A DNA stretch of 64,000 nt from positions 62,001 through 126,000 of the forward strand of contig JAGVVL010000002.1 of NCBI GenBank assembly GCA_018287875.1, written 5' to 3'. This stretch comes from Nigrospora sphaerica (lineage: Eukaryota > Ascomycota > Sordariomycetes > Amphisphaeriales > Apiosporaceae). Every line of letters starts with the position of its first letter. Position 1 is the first letter of the stretch. Below, piece by piece: positions 22,109 through 33,443 of this stretch. Made by a program: the position numbers and the translations under genes. The notes beneath the pieces are model-generated. The model was not told the origin of the DNA, did no database searches, and saw only the letters and a program-made list of their open reading frames with translations.

Positions 22109-23107
22109 TCAGTTCCACGAAGCCTGGACAGCAAAGGAATCCCTGCCCATCTTTTCCAGTTCCTTTCCCTTGATGACCAAGCCGCCCTTGGTATCAGCAG
22201 ACGACAGGCCGAGCTTCGTCTTTCCCCTCTTCTGAAGATCTCCAAGCATCTTCCCATGGATACACCAGCTGCACGAGGTATTGCGTCCAACCATCAAGCA
22301 GTTACCGCAACTCGCATGATACTGAGGAGAGAAACACAACCGAAGAATGGCGCCATGCCGCGCGTGTCCTCCGTATCAGCATCCCGCAGCAGGGACTCGC
22401 AATGTTCGCAAGGCATGGGGTTTGCTTTCCCATACGCCTGGACCAGGACAGCAGCTGCTGTCTCTCCTCGGGATAGCAACTTGCCGATAACCCAGCCGAA
22501 GGGACCACCACGGTTTGCCTCCACAAAGATGGGTGGAAGCTGTTGATCAGGGCGGTACCACCCCAAGATGTTCTGGACAGCCTGATTATCCTTCCCCTCG
22601 AACAACGCTCTGTCGAACACCCACTGCAAATAGGTGTGCTCATTGGAGGGCATAGTGGTGATGGTCAGATGGCCCAGGATCTGATCAAGACATTCCACCG
22701 GTCAGAACGGGGCCAAGCACACTGGTCAGAGGGAAGCGACTTACCGCCAAATGAGTATGCGAAATCGACTTCGAATTCTTGTCGCGCCTACCCTTGCCAA
22801 ACTCCGAGTGCTCTAAGAAGAACTTGCGCACCTGCGACAAGTTGTCGAGATGCAGTTCAACCATTTCGTCGCCTTCCTCAACAGCCGGCATCAAATGGAT
22901 TGCTTCGTTGGCGCGCACAGTGTACACAGCCCCGTCGCGAAACCCCTGCCGCTGCGACTGCGATAAGAGAGGCAGCCGGTACCGCTCCAGATGCTGGGAA
23001 GACATGGCGACAACTTGAGGAAGATGTTGATCAAGACAATGAAGACATGAGTGTGTGTTGTTCTGGGGGACGAAGAGAGACCAGAGGCGCAATGATGCAA
23101 AGAACAA
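22109..23107 (-). CDS. Antisense DUF3716-like Cys-rich gene inside copy B
   Basis: Minus-strand gene lying wholly inside the retrotransposon, against the direction of gag-pol. Exon 1 (23107-22745) and exon 2 (22680 down) flank a 64-base intron with donor GTAAGT and acceptor GATCAG; both sides are phase 0, so splicing keeps the frame. Exon 2 holds RGGPFGWVIGKLL and then a Cys cluster, PCEHC, FFGCVSL and, one base off frame, YHASCGNCLMVGRNTSCSWC. The C-X2-C, F-X2-C-V, C-X2-C, C-S layout resembles the fungal DUF3716 zinc-binding-type domain of unknown function. A one-base break near 22325 separates the last Cys group, so the copy may be damaged or the sequence wrong. The start at 23107 is uncertain. 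Confidence 0.55.
23064..23072 (+). other. Second polypurine-tract-like box inside the cargo
   Basis: TGGGGGACG, preceded by TTC exactly as at 21841. It lies inside exon 1 of the antisense gene, near its 5' end, and roughly separates the antisense gene from the sense reading frame. Confidence 0.4.
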
Positions 23108-23477
23108 AAGAAGAACAAGGACGGGTACAGCCTAGTCAGGTCGAGACTCCGCAATCATTCCCAACGCCAAATGACAACAAGTGACTAACAACATCGGATG
23201 GCCATTCAATACCGCAATCAACAACTCACCGAAAGCAGTCACGCGCCCTCCTTACGAGTCACAAAGCGACCTGGAGTCTCCTGGCCAAAAGCCTCCAAGG
23301 ATAAGTATCTGACATCGCTCCTCTGCTCCCGCAAGCACTCCTCTTCCCTCCAACAACATCCTCCGCACCTCTGGTCACCAGAGAACATCACACACTACTC
23401 GTACCCCCGAACTGCACACTGTTAAGGAACCCTATTCTACCTTGATCACCTTCCTGTCTTGATCAAGACTTTCCACT

Positions 23478-26282
23478 ATGGAAGACGTCCATTTCGGCCA
23501 GATGGAAGACTTCAACGTCTTCCAAGGGAAGAAGGCAGCGCTGGTGGCACTACAAGAGAGTATTGCGAAGGATTATGACGCTGACCTCTGGAGCGTCGAG
23601 ACCAACGACAACCTCCCGATCAGCCATCCATTCGAACGCAGTGAGGACGGTATTCCCTTGATCACAAAGCTTCCGGACACGGCAGTCGCGACCAAGGCCG
23701 AGAAAGTGACCCGCGACCGAGCGGAACCAACTGCATACTCAGCAGCGATCTGGGAAGCAGTACGTCGGTTCGTACTAAAAAGACCAGTCAGTTACCCAGA
23801 CACCGAGAAGATCCTGGCGCTGTTATGGAATGCGAACAAAAGAACGGTCTTCCTTGGCACGATCAACACAAACCACAGCACATGGAAAGAGCACATCTCA
23901 CCCATGGCCAGGTCCAACTGGGAGAAAGGACTGTGCGACAACTTTGCCATCATGATCAACGCGAAGCACCCAGACAGCGACAGAGAGAACCACCTGCTGT
24001 GCGTCTACGACAAGAATCGGCTCCACGTTTTCTCCCCTTTCAAAATAACAGACGACCAGTACCTCGACTATGGGTACCACGCCGGCCGAGTGGTCTGGGA
24101 GCGCATCCTAGACGGGAGACGTGAAGGCAACTGGGGAAAGCAGTCCACATCTACAAGGGCATCCACGCGAGTGCATGCTGGGCAGACAACCACTTCATGA
24201 TCCTGCTGGCCTGGCACCTCTCTCAAGGTACATTGATCAAGGAGGTCGTCAGGAAGTCGTTAATCAACGCAACTTCACCGCTGCTATACGACGGATGTAC
24301 CAGGTCATGCAGAAGAACTGCAACTTCCGTTTCGGTATCGATGACCATGGAACCGACAAAGACAACCTCCTACCCCTAGAAGAGTCGCCTAAGTACTTGT
24401 CTGCAGAGACCAAGCCCGGATCAAGGATCAGCTCACTCCACTGGGACGAACTGGAGAACCTAGGGAGAGTAATTGGACGCGAGAGATCCTCGGTACCCAT
24501 GCCAAAGTGGGAAAGCACCACAAGGGACGACACACCAGTACGCAGCTGGGACTCACTACAGTCAACCCCGATCAAGACCATGCGCGAGTCATTGACAAGA
24601 CCCTTGCCCATCACGAACCAGAAGAACTGGAAGACAGGAACTCAGGACGCTGTCCTTCGTACCATCTTCAGGTACGCCGAAGGCAAGACCATGCTAGGAG
24701 CGGACTTTGACGCCCTCACATCGATGATCAACACGACGCTCAGGTGGTGTTTGACGGAAGACACACCGTCGGCGCTTGACGACAAGCCCAACGCCCCAAA
24801 CGACCTGAACAACGACATGCAAGCACGATTGCGAACGACCTACGCGGACGGCTACATCTGCATCTGCAGAGCAGCGCATGACGATGAGGACTATGGTCCT
24901 TGGCCGCTGGTGATCTTTGCACCAGGACTACAGCGTGCTATGGTGTACACGTTTGGCGACAAAGATAACCAGGTCGTTGCCGAAAACACAGGAGAGTTGT
25001 TTCGACAGGCTTTAAGCAGAGCCAACCTTGCCGACAGGTTCCCGAACCTCAAGATCAGCTGGACGCCCTGCTATTGTAACCGACAGCAACGCTGGCGCCA
25101 CGCCTACATGGCTCTGTCAGTCATCTGGATGGTGTACAACATCAATAAGGACAGCAACTTCGTGCACATCTCCAGCAAGCTGCGCGGGGTGGAGAACCAA
25201 TTGGACTATGTCATGGTCAACGAACTGGCAGCGTCAGTTGGGTTGAATGTGGACATGCAGCGGACCTGGGCCGCAGTGAACACTGATCCGGATACACCGT
25301 CCACACAGACGTCAACAAGACAATCATCACGACCAGCATCGAGACCAGCCTCCCAAGAATCAACGCCTGCCGCCAGAGCACGGCCTGATCAGAGACAAGC
25401 ACCATCCACACCGCCCAACAGACAGAGGGATCGTCCACAGGCCAGGCGTCAGGTCAGCCATCTGGTGGTCGCATAGCGCCGCCCTCAGCTAGAGAATTAA
25501 CGCGCAGAGGTATCTCGAATATGACATTGACGACTCCCACGCCTACGCGTACGGCTGCTACCCCTAGGTCAAGCTCTTCACAGAGACCTGGCGACACTGG
25601 CAACGAGCCAACAGCAGGCCCATCTAACAGCGGATTGACGAGAACGACTTCCAGAGGCCAGATCCCGGCCACAATCCCTGAGGAAGCCGCTGTTCAAGAG
25701 CGACCCACGCCAGGAGGTCCAGCAGACAGAGGCCGACGACAGACCCGTCGATCCACCAGGTCGGAGAGACATGCCGCCAGTAACCCAGAGCCCGCACAAG
25801 CAGCGCATACCGAGGAGCCTGCGCAGGACAACCCCACGGATCCGGACGTGGACTTAACAAAGAGCGAGTACCCTCAGGTCGGTACATTAACTAAGAGCAA
25901 GCACCACAAGCAGCCTCCCATGCCGACATACACGTACGACCCAAGCAGCACAGGGCAAGACCTTGTCTCTGACATTGACGGTTCCTACCTGGGAATGACA
26001 AGAGGACAACGGGCGCAAGCCCTTGATCAAGGAGGTCGCTTAAGCTACGCAAGGGTTGGGGATACCAGAGAGGACGCTCTGACCCGTCCCATTCCCACGG
26101 CGCCTGCGGACTGGCGCGGATGGAACGACATGCGACTTCGCATGACCGCCTTGCAGGACGCTTGGCGACAGAACTTGCCGGTCCATAGAGGCCGACAAGA
26201 GCGCGCTGCCCGTCGCGCAGGAATGGTCGCAGGGAACGAGCCTGAGGAGATTGAGGAGGACATCTACGGGGTATCAGACTAA
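23478..26282 (+). CDS. Long sense cargo frame of copy B, unknown product with frame steps
   Basis: Coding-like sequence in four pieces: 23478-24133, about 24136-24240, about 24245-25450 and about 25450-26282, each one base back from the previous. Joined, it would be about 930 residues. The first half has NHLLCVYDKNRLHVFSPF followed by ACWADNHFMILLAWHL; the second has PWPLVIFAPGLQRAMVYTF followed by TPCYCNRQQRWRHAYMAL. This repeated strand-rich block plus Cys-helix pattern recalls Ulp1/C48-type cysteine peptidase folds, perhaps duplicated and degenerate, but I cannot align catalytic residues with confidence. The last ~300 residues are Pro/Ser/Thr/Arg-rich and disordered. It is absent from copy A. 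One step falls at GGGAAAG (24134-24140). Confidence 0.45.
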
Positions 26283-26394
26283 TCAAGGCCTTGCATAGAC
26301 TAGCCCCTTCATTAGAGTCTGGTCGCTCTCACACACACTGTATTTTAGTTGTGATGCTTTTTCATTTTGACATTCGGTACGATCGCTTCCCAAC

Positions 26395-26405
26395 TGGGGG
26401 ACGGT
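26395..26405 (+). other. Polypurine tract of copy B
   Basis: TGGGGGACGGT directly before the 3' LTR start at 26406; the same core is found at the copy A tract. Confidence 0.75.
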
Positions 26406-26728
26406 TGAGACGGGGCTAGGGTACGTAAGCACCCAATGCCAGGGGTCTGATCAAGGACTTGCACCTATAAGTAGCTGTCCAGCTTCCACCGTAGAGATAA
26501 GACAACAACAAGACATGTTCACTTCCTTTTATCTTTTGAGACCATCACTCGTAACCGTTTTGTCCCAGTTATTGTCCCAGTTGGACCTCACTTTTACTTG
26601 GGTGATAGACATACCCTTGATCAAGGACTTGCACGTCCTAAATCGAGGGCATGTCTATCACATTATCAGGGATCGACCTCACGACCGCGTCTTTCCACCA
26701 GGCACTACACCTAGTGTTTGTCTGTTCT
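26406..26728 (+). repeat. 3' LTR of copy B
   Basis: 323 bp, apparently identical to 14432-14754, followed by target duplication AGTAT. Confidence 0.92.
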
Positions 26729-26733
26729 AGTAT

Positions 26734-27573
26734 ATAAGTTAAAAGGATTTCCTATATAGACAGTCATTACCTTAGTAATCAATTTAAGTATCTATCTCAC
26801 CTATAGATAGGAGTAACCTCCTAACAACCTATTATAAAGTTCAGACCATTTATCCAGTTAAGCACCTTCAGTTATTCAGTTACCCAACGACCAGTGTTTA
26901 AGCTAGACAGACGCTCTCTGTCCCTGATTGTACAAACCCTACGTCACGCAGTACTTAGGTATAGCGCTTCGTTACACTAAGGAGCTTGCTTACACTGCCG
27001 TCGCTAATAGATAAACTGCCAAAAAAGGACGTAACAGCTACAAGATGTTAATAATAGCTATAAAGAAGTCTTAAGGAGATATCAACTGGCGGATATAATA
27101 GTAGTAGCGATAATGTTGTACGAGAGCGACCTGGATTAGCAAGGTGAATATATATCTATATATATGCGCGTATATAAAAAGGCTTCATAAACGATAATTA
27201 ATATCACAGTCGCTAACAAAGCTAACGAGATAAGAGATAAAGAGACTCACGATAATTTGAAGGACAGATGAAGAGAAGTAATAACGTAAGCATGGTTAAT
27301 AATAGCCTTTAACTATTCATATTATTCGGCGCGTTTGAGGATCAAATGCTTAACGCGAAAAATAATATCTCGAATAATGTTAACGATTAAGAAAACTAGC
27401 TATTATCCTTACTTTAATGATGATCAGATTATACTTAACACTTAGTAAAGTAATTAATATATTATTAAGCAAGCTAAAACTATAAGGAGAATTAAACACT
27501 TTTGTGGAAATCGTCCCTAATAATTATAGGAAGCTAATAAAGGGTTAGCAAACGATAGAACGTCCGTTAAGAG
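26734..27573. other. AT-rich decayed sequence right of copy B
   Basis: Rich in TAA/TAG and TA steps, with a short TATATCTATATATATGCG run near 27150. No gene or recognisable protein fragment seen; probably old RIP-damaged repeat. Confidence 0.5.
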
Positions 27574-27775
27574 TGTGTGTAATAATATGAGGCTATTACC
27601 AGTTCGCTTATCAGGCCACGTGAGGAGCTATAAGGACTTAATATAGGCCCTATAGAGTATATAGAGAGCAGTCCCTAGCTACGGGTATATAGACTGCTAT
27701 CTCTAGCTCTTTCTTTTGTCCTTTCTAATGGATAACCTTAAACCTATCGCTTGCCACGCCTCCTCTAGTGCGACA
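27574..27775 (+). repeat. Solo LTR, about 202 bp
   Basis: Closely matches 39331-39529 over its length (shared ATATGAGGCTAT, CACGTGAGGAGCTA and TTTTGTCCTTTCTAATGG). It ends GCGACA, with flanks AAGAG/AAAAG as a plausible 5 bp target duplication with one transition. More A/T-shifted than the other copy. Confidence 0.75.
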
Positions 27776-27841
27776 AAAAGGAAGGTTGCAGCTGACGTGC
27801 ATGGGCTTGTTCGAGCACGGCTACACAATGAGCGGCCGCCG

Positions 27842-29509
27842 CTAGGCCGAAGCTATAGCTCCATCAGTCCGCTCAGTAAAGATGACCCACAGTGGCGTCT
27901 TTTTCCAAGTGCTGAGGACGGTCTGATCGCGCTGCCAGTGAGCTTGGTCAGGCACGAGGGTCCAGTCGAAGCGGAGGTTGAGGCATGCGAGCGTAATGCG
28001 CATTTCCATGTTGGCTAGATTCTTGCCGATGCAGTCGCGCGGGCCGTAGCTGAAAGGGCGGAAGGCGGCGTGATTGTCGCCGGCGTACCGCGCGTCATAG
28101 CACGAGTGCGTGGACGGCAGCCATCTCTCCGGCTTGAATGTGTCGGGGTCGGTAAAGTGCGCCGGGTTGCGAAATGTCGCGTAGCTGTTCACGGTGAGCG
28201 TGGTCTGTTTGTCCGTATTAGCTCGGCTCGTCCTCGTCACATAATGATAGTACTCACTCCCTTGGGCACATACTTGCCCTCTACCTCGGCCCCGGGCGAG
28301 ACGCGGGGCGCCACCTCGACGGCGGGCGGGTAAAGGCGCAGCGTCTCCTCGATGCAAGCCATCAGGTAGGGCAGCTGTGCTACGTTCTTCATGTTGACGT
28401 CCGCCTCGGAGGTGTAAGCGGCGCGGACCTCAGCCTGCAAGCGGGCGAGCGCCTCCGGATGATGGCCGAGGAAGAAGAAGGCACCGGCCAGGGCCGTCGA
28501 CGTAGTCTCGCTGCCGGCGACGATGAGCAGCGGGCCCGTGAGGTGCTTTTCTCTCGGTGTCATGCCCTCTTGGCCATCGCGCGTCTTCCGGTTCACGTAC
28601 GTCATGAAATCGTGCCGGCCCGGTTTCTCACCCTGCGATATTCGCGCCTCGGCCTTGTTTTCCGAAATGCTCATCATGGTCCGCATCTGGTCGATGAACC
28701 TTTTGTCCGCAACAAAGGGAAACACTGGCCTCAGCGCCGGATAGTGGTCCACGAACCGGTTCAGTGCGAAACCGGGCAGCGAGTCGGTGACGATGCGGAC
28801 CCAGGGGTGGTAGTCGCCGTGATCCATGCTGTGGAAGGCGTCGCCGAAGGCGAGGTCCCCGATAATATCGAACGTCAGGAAATTCATCCAATCGACAACG
28901 TTCACGCGTTGGCCCTCATGCGCCTGCTCGGCTATCTTGCTGATGAGAATGTCGACGTATTTCAGCACGAACTCCTGCTGTTCGGCGAGGGCAGCCTCGC
29001 TGAAGGCGTGGGCGAGGTGGCGACGCTGGCGGCGATGCGCCTCGCGGGCGCGCTGATAATGTTTTCGGAGTTGTTGGCGCCGAAGAACTTGGTGACTTTA
29101 CCAAACTCGATGCCGCCCGGCTGGTGGCCAAAGACCTGTGGCCAGCCGACGCTGCCGTCTACGGAGAGGGAGTTGGGCCCCACGCGTACGACGGGCCCGT
29201 AGCGCCGATGCAGTTCCGTCGTCCGCCTAAACCACGTTCCCCGAATCATGGACTCAATGTTCTGCGGCAACTCTGTCACGGCGTATCGCGCCGGCCCCGG
29301 GAAGGCGGCGAGGGGGTGGAACCAAACCCGGTAGATACATACGCCGATGACGGTCAGGAAGAGCTGTATCCGTTGCACCTTTGTCAACACGGAATGTACT
29401 ATAAAGCGGGCGAGATACTTACAATGAGGGTTAGGGCTAGAGTTGTCGGCCCCGAGGGGAAATACAGAACCCCTGGTAGGGCGTGCTTGAAATCTGCAAG
29501 AGATCCCAT
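27842..29509 (-). CDS. Cytochrome P450 (one-base frame break)
   Basis: Three exons. Exon 1 (29509-29423) encodes a signal-anchor MGSLADFKHALPG and ends at GTAAGT; a 59-base intron follows; exon 2 runs 29363-28258; a 53-base intron with donor GTGAGT follows; exon 3 is 28204-27842. All junctions are phase 0. P450 marks are complete: WFHPLAAFPGP hinge, oxygen-binding AGSETT, EETLR, PERW and the haem loop FSYGPRDCIG with its Cys ligand (about 28026-28055). Total about 517 residues, normal for an ER-bound fungal P450. Exon 2 is one base short near 29060 (between NIISA and EAHRRQRR), so this is a very young pseudogene or a sequencing error. The substrate is unknown; a secondary-metabolism or detoxification role is usual. 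Confidence 0.88.
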
Positions 29510-31563
29510 GATAGTTGTTGGTATTCTTGTCACTTTTCTGGCTGGAAGCTTCACACAGGGCACGCCGCAAGCTTATTCACCTCCCGGCTTGTCTCGGAGG
29601 GAAGAGAACGTAGAAGGTCTTATCACTTTAAGCAGAATCGATTGACCAGTGGGTAACACTTATCTAATGACCAGCTTCTGGGAGACGACACCCCCGCAAG
29701 ATGGGCAGTAGTCCTCCTCACAGGTCTACGTCACTCGCATTCGCAAAGGCTGTCGTCTTCGAACTAGTCAAGTGGGTCTGGCCGGGTAAATGTCCTTTGC
29801 ATCCCGCCCGGTTTCTTATCCTTGATATGTGGTGGTATCCACAGCGGGGTCTGGGTGGGCATCAGCGGGCGCGACGGGTGACGGACTGGTCCAGCTTCCC
29901 GGGCCCGTGTGTCTGCCCTGTAGATCTCGACTATTCCACGGACTTATTTTCGGCCTATATCTGCACCCGGTTACCCGTGATGGCCGATCCATAAAGAAAA
30001 GATGTGATGCTAAGCTGCGCTATATCTACGATCCAGATGCCTACAGGCCCGCGGCGAGATGCCCATGGCAACGGGGACAAGGAGTGTTCGCTCAGGAAGG
30101 GTGGTACACAGAGCGACGGTTAATACACCGTTTTGTAAGTCTTTGGCGAAACGCCTACAGAAAAGCGAAGATGGTGCGCACGAAAGCGGCCAGATCTTAT
30201 GATCAAACGTCACAGCCGCCTTGTGAAGATGGGCTATAATATAGGTACATAATCCCTGCCTCCATTGGCTCTGCCTTCTCTTCGATAGCCAATTAGAAAA
30301 CCCGTCTTGCCCGATGTTTTTCACCTTCCCCTCCCTGCGTTTCCCTGCTCAAGCCCGTCGGCGCTTACGACGTGGGGCTCCTCGCGCGCCGGCCCCTCGA
30401 TCCCGGCTCGGCATGCACCACGGTGACGCCCTATACTCTGGGCACTCCACCCCATGTCATTCCCGGCTGGATTTGGGTCTTTCCTGTATCCTTATCTTGG
30501 TGTACAGTGGGAAGTATGGGAGATTGCACATGCAGCCACCGTGTAGGCCGTAATCTTGGCGGCGCTTTCACAGTAGTATTCAGTGCTCCTGTGATTTTTG
30601 CGCTGACCAGGTCCTCCACGCCGGGTCTTAGTCGGAGGGGTATGGATGGAGCAGCAACTTGCACTTATCGATATAGTCTAAAGTTACCGAATGTGAGCAC
30701 ATACGGCCATAGCTTCCAGAAAACTCCGGATCCCGTCCACTCTCCCATAGATAAGCTGGAAAGCGCCAAATTAGTACTAGCGTCAGGTGACGACCTGAGA
30801 ATCCTCGGTGTTGTATATTTTTGCTTTTTTAACTCCTCTTTTCATGGCCGATCGCCGATGAACCTGGCCGTGCCGCTGGATCAAGCCCCCACCTTATGAG
30901 TATCAAGGCGCGCGGGAGGGTCTACCGGCTTGTATTTCCGACTACTGATTCGGTGAAAACATCGATCATGGCTCATGTCCGCGAAGCATGGACACCTCGC
31001 TGTTATCGACTTGCTGTTCAAGAAATCATCGTTTGATAAGTGTTTTACTGAGCACACCCTATCCCCGCAAAGCACTCTCCCTTGGTCGCTGCTAAACCCT
31101 TCTATTGGAAGACTTGATCATACCACTGGTCATGCGTATATAGAAGGAGTCTCCTCCTTCCTCCGGTTCTCTTTGTCTGCCCTCTTCAGTCAATCTGATT
31201 CAACCCACCTTTGTTCGCCAGCTTCACCCAATATCCACGACTGATGTGCAAATAGTTAAGGCTTATTAAACGAAGGTAGCTTCAGTAGATGGTTTGAAGA
31301 GAGAAAAGAAAAGAAGAGAACTAGAGAAGGCAGGGGACTCCTGCATACACACATCCATGGCCTCGTGTGCTTATTCTCGGGCAACGAAACTGGTCCTGCC
31401 TATTGCGGCCCACTTGGGCTGAATTCCTCGAAAGCGGGGAGTCGGCCGGCTTGGCAGCGTCCACTTGGTTTTTCCAAGGCCCTTCGTTTATTACTGTGCA
31501 GTAGTAGCTTTTACTTCCCCACTAAAGTTCCTTCTGACTGCACCTTACCGCCACACATCCGCC
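29510..31563. other. Intergenic, no gene recognised
   Basis: About 2 kb of moderate GC with only short unsupported reading frames. No protein family, RNA gene or repeat was recognised. Confidence 0.5.
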
Positions 31564-33058
31564 ATGTTTCCGTGCCCGTGCGGGCGCGAGTTCACCTCGT
31601 GCGCCGCCCTCGGACGGCATCAAAGGGACAGCGCCCAAGCGCACAGACACGACGCCGACGCGGGCCGGGCGCGCCCTTCCGCTGCCCCGCCTCGCCCTCT
31701 CGCCGCCCCGCCTCGCCCCTCGCCTGCGCCGCCCCGCACCCCGCCTCGTGCCCCGCGCGACGCGTGGCTGTGGAAGAACGTACGCGCCACCGCCCTCATC
31801 GGCCAGATCCACGGCGCCGCCCTTGAGCCGTCCGACACGCCCGTCTCGAGCGCCCTCGGCTGCGAGCTGGTCTGCAGCTACAACTGGCGGAAATGCCGGA
31901 ACGTCCAATTCCACATACCCGGTGCGTACTCGCGTTCAGGAGCCTGCTCCCTAATTCTCCTTTCGCCGTGCCTGACCACCAGTAGGGTCAGCGGCCCTCT
32001 GGCAGCATGTCCCGTTGCCCGTGACCCTGCCGAGGGATCAGGGCAACTACTTCGTGGACCAGAATGCTGCACGCATCCCCAAGTTCCCTTTTGAACCGCT
32101 GTTCCGGGCGGTGGTCTCGATGAACCCGTCGTTCCGTTTCGACGACGTGGACGTTCTGGTGAACCGCAACAGCCTCCGGAAGCTCCTCGACTTTGCCGCG
32201 GGCCGCAAGCAGGACAGCTTCCGTATCAACCTCCTTTTGGAGCATCGCACTCTGGTCATCGAGCGCTGCGAGAGGAACGCGCGGGAGCTGATCCGGGGCT
32301 CGCAGAATGCCGGCTGGGGCCGAAGCTTCGAGAGTGCCTTCACTCGGTATCCGGCGGGCCTGGAAGACAGCGCAGCGCATCACCGGGCCCTTCACTACCA
32401 GCTTGGCGAGCTATCTTGCGTCGTGCGCTTCGAGGTGGACGCATACTACGACAGCACCGGCGAGCAAGGTGACCAGCCCAACCAGTTGGACCTCGCCATG
32501 AGAAACCTCGCCATTGCCGACGGCGCTGTAGAGACGCCTGCCGCCGACAGACCCGCCTGCCAAGTGGCATCACCCATGGCCCAGGAAACGGCGGCCGAAA
32601 TCAAGACGGCCAGCAAGCCCAAGGGCCCAGGGCAGTTTTTGCCCCAGCTCTGGTTCGGCCGCACCCCTTGGCTGATTTTCGGCCGCCATAGCGAGGGCAC
32701 CTTCGTGGACATTAGGATTACCGACGTGGCGGCGGGTTTTGCCGACTGGGAGACGAAGCGCCAGGACGACTTACGCAGACTGGTTGCCGTCTTGGTGCGG
32801 CTGCGGACGGCGGTCGAAGAGAACGGCGGCGGACCCTGTGTGGCGCTGTGCGAGAAGGTCACGACTCCCCGGTCATCCGGGTGTTCCCCATGGCAGTTGA
32901 CAGAAAGGCCGTCCCGGAACATCTCAGGCAGAGACTATGGGATGCCCCGGAGGGCGGCTCGTCTACCGCTTGGGGCCGTGATGCATCCGCGCAGAAGCGA
33001 GGGGACGGACGCTGTTAGGACCGGAGCGAGTGCGTGCGCCCAGGGAACGAGACGGTAG
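31564..33058 (+). CDS. Conserved fungal protein with C2H2-like N-terminus, function unknown
   Basis: Two exons (31564-31921, 31986-33058) joined across a 64-base intron (donor GTGCGT; acceptor TAG, with an alternative AG three bases earlier), giving 476 residues. The N-terminus MFPCPCGREF with ALGRHQRD is a C2H2-like finger, followed by a Pro/Ala/Arg low-complexity stretch (about 31660-31760). The main body has FRFDDVDVLVNRNSLRKLL, SFRINLLLEHRTLVIER, ELSCVVRFEVDAYY and LWFGRTPWLIFGRH. Proteins of this kind are widespread in filamentous ascomycetes and are often labelled geranylgeranyl pyrophosphate synthetase, but there is no DDXXD prenyl-synthase motif here, so I do not accept that name. The reading frame is intact. 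Confidence 0.75.
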
Positions 33059-33443
33059 AAGACACCAAGGGCGAGGCTATTCTGCATAGGACTAACGTGG
33101 CTCGCGTGCGCTCGGTGTGGAACGGAGGTGCGGTGAGCAGAGGAAGAGATAGATTGATTGGAGAGAGAAAGAATTAGGGATCCAGGAGGTGGAAGATTAT
33201 CCCAGATACACACACCTGTATATGATTAAGGGATGGATCGTCACTTTCAACACTCAGATCTTGAAATTCAACTAGCTGTCCATTGTCCGGGTTTCCTGTT
33301 TCCTGTACTTTACTATGATGTGCCGTGCCGTTTCTCCCAGTGCACCCCGTAGCCAACGCCCACAGCCACCCTTATACTAGTTACTTCGCTTAGAACGACA
33401 CGCCACCGCGACATGCCGCGGATGCCTCCCCAACGCACCCTTT

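Larger units (their letters stand above)
14432..26728 (+). mobile_element. Young 12.3 kb Ty3/gypsy retrotransposon copy B with extra cargo
   Basis: Bounded by 323 bp LTRs (14432-14754, 26406-26728) that look identical by eye and by the perfect target duplication AGTAT (14427-14431, 26729-26733). Internal order is primer site, N-terminal ORF, gag, protease, pol (RT, RNase H, integrase), then about 4.6 kb of extra sequence and a polypurine tract. Pol is an uninterrupted frame of over 1,100 codons and RIP-type stops are absent, so it inserted recently compared with copy A. The extra region holds an antisense intron-containing gene and a long sense frame. A solo LTR of the same family sits at 62330-62652. 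Confidence 0.93.

Noticed and set aside
22064..23184. Plus-strand frames of 160 and 213 codons in the copy B cargo
   Set aside because: They overlap the minus-strand gene, which has a consistent intron, matching phases and a recognisable Cys pattern; the plus frames have none.
24134..24140. GGGAAAG as a programmed -1 frameshift site in the cargo frame
   Set aside because: It fits the X-XXY-YYZ pattern in frame, but the two later steps in the same ORF have no such site and many genes nearby show one-base indels, so a lost base is at least as likely.
31564..33058. Geranylgeranyl pyrophosphate synthase
   Set aside because: Similar fungal proteins often carry this label, but no DDXXD motif or prenyl-synthase fold marks are visible.
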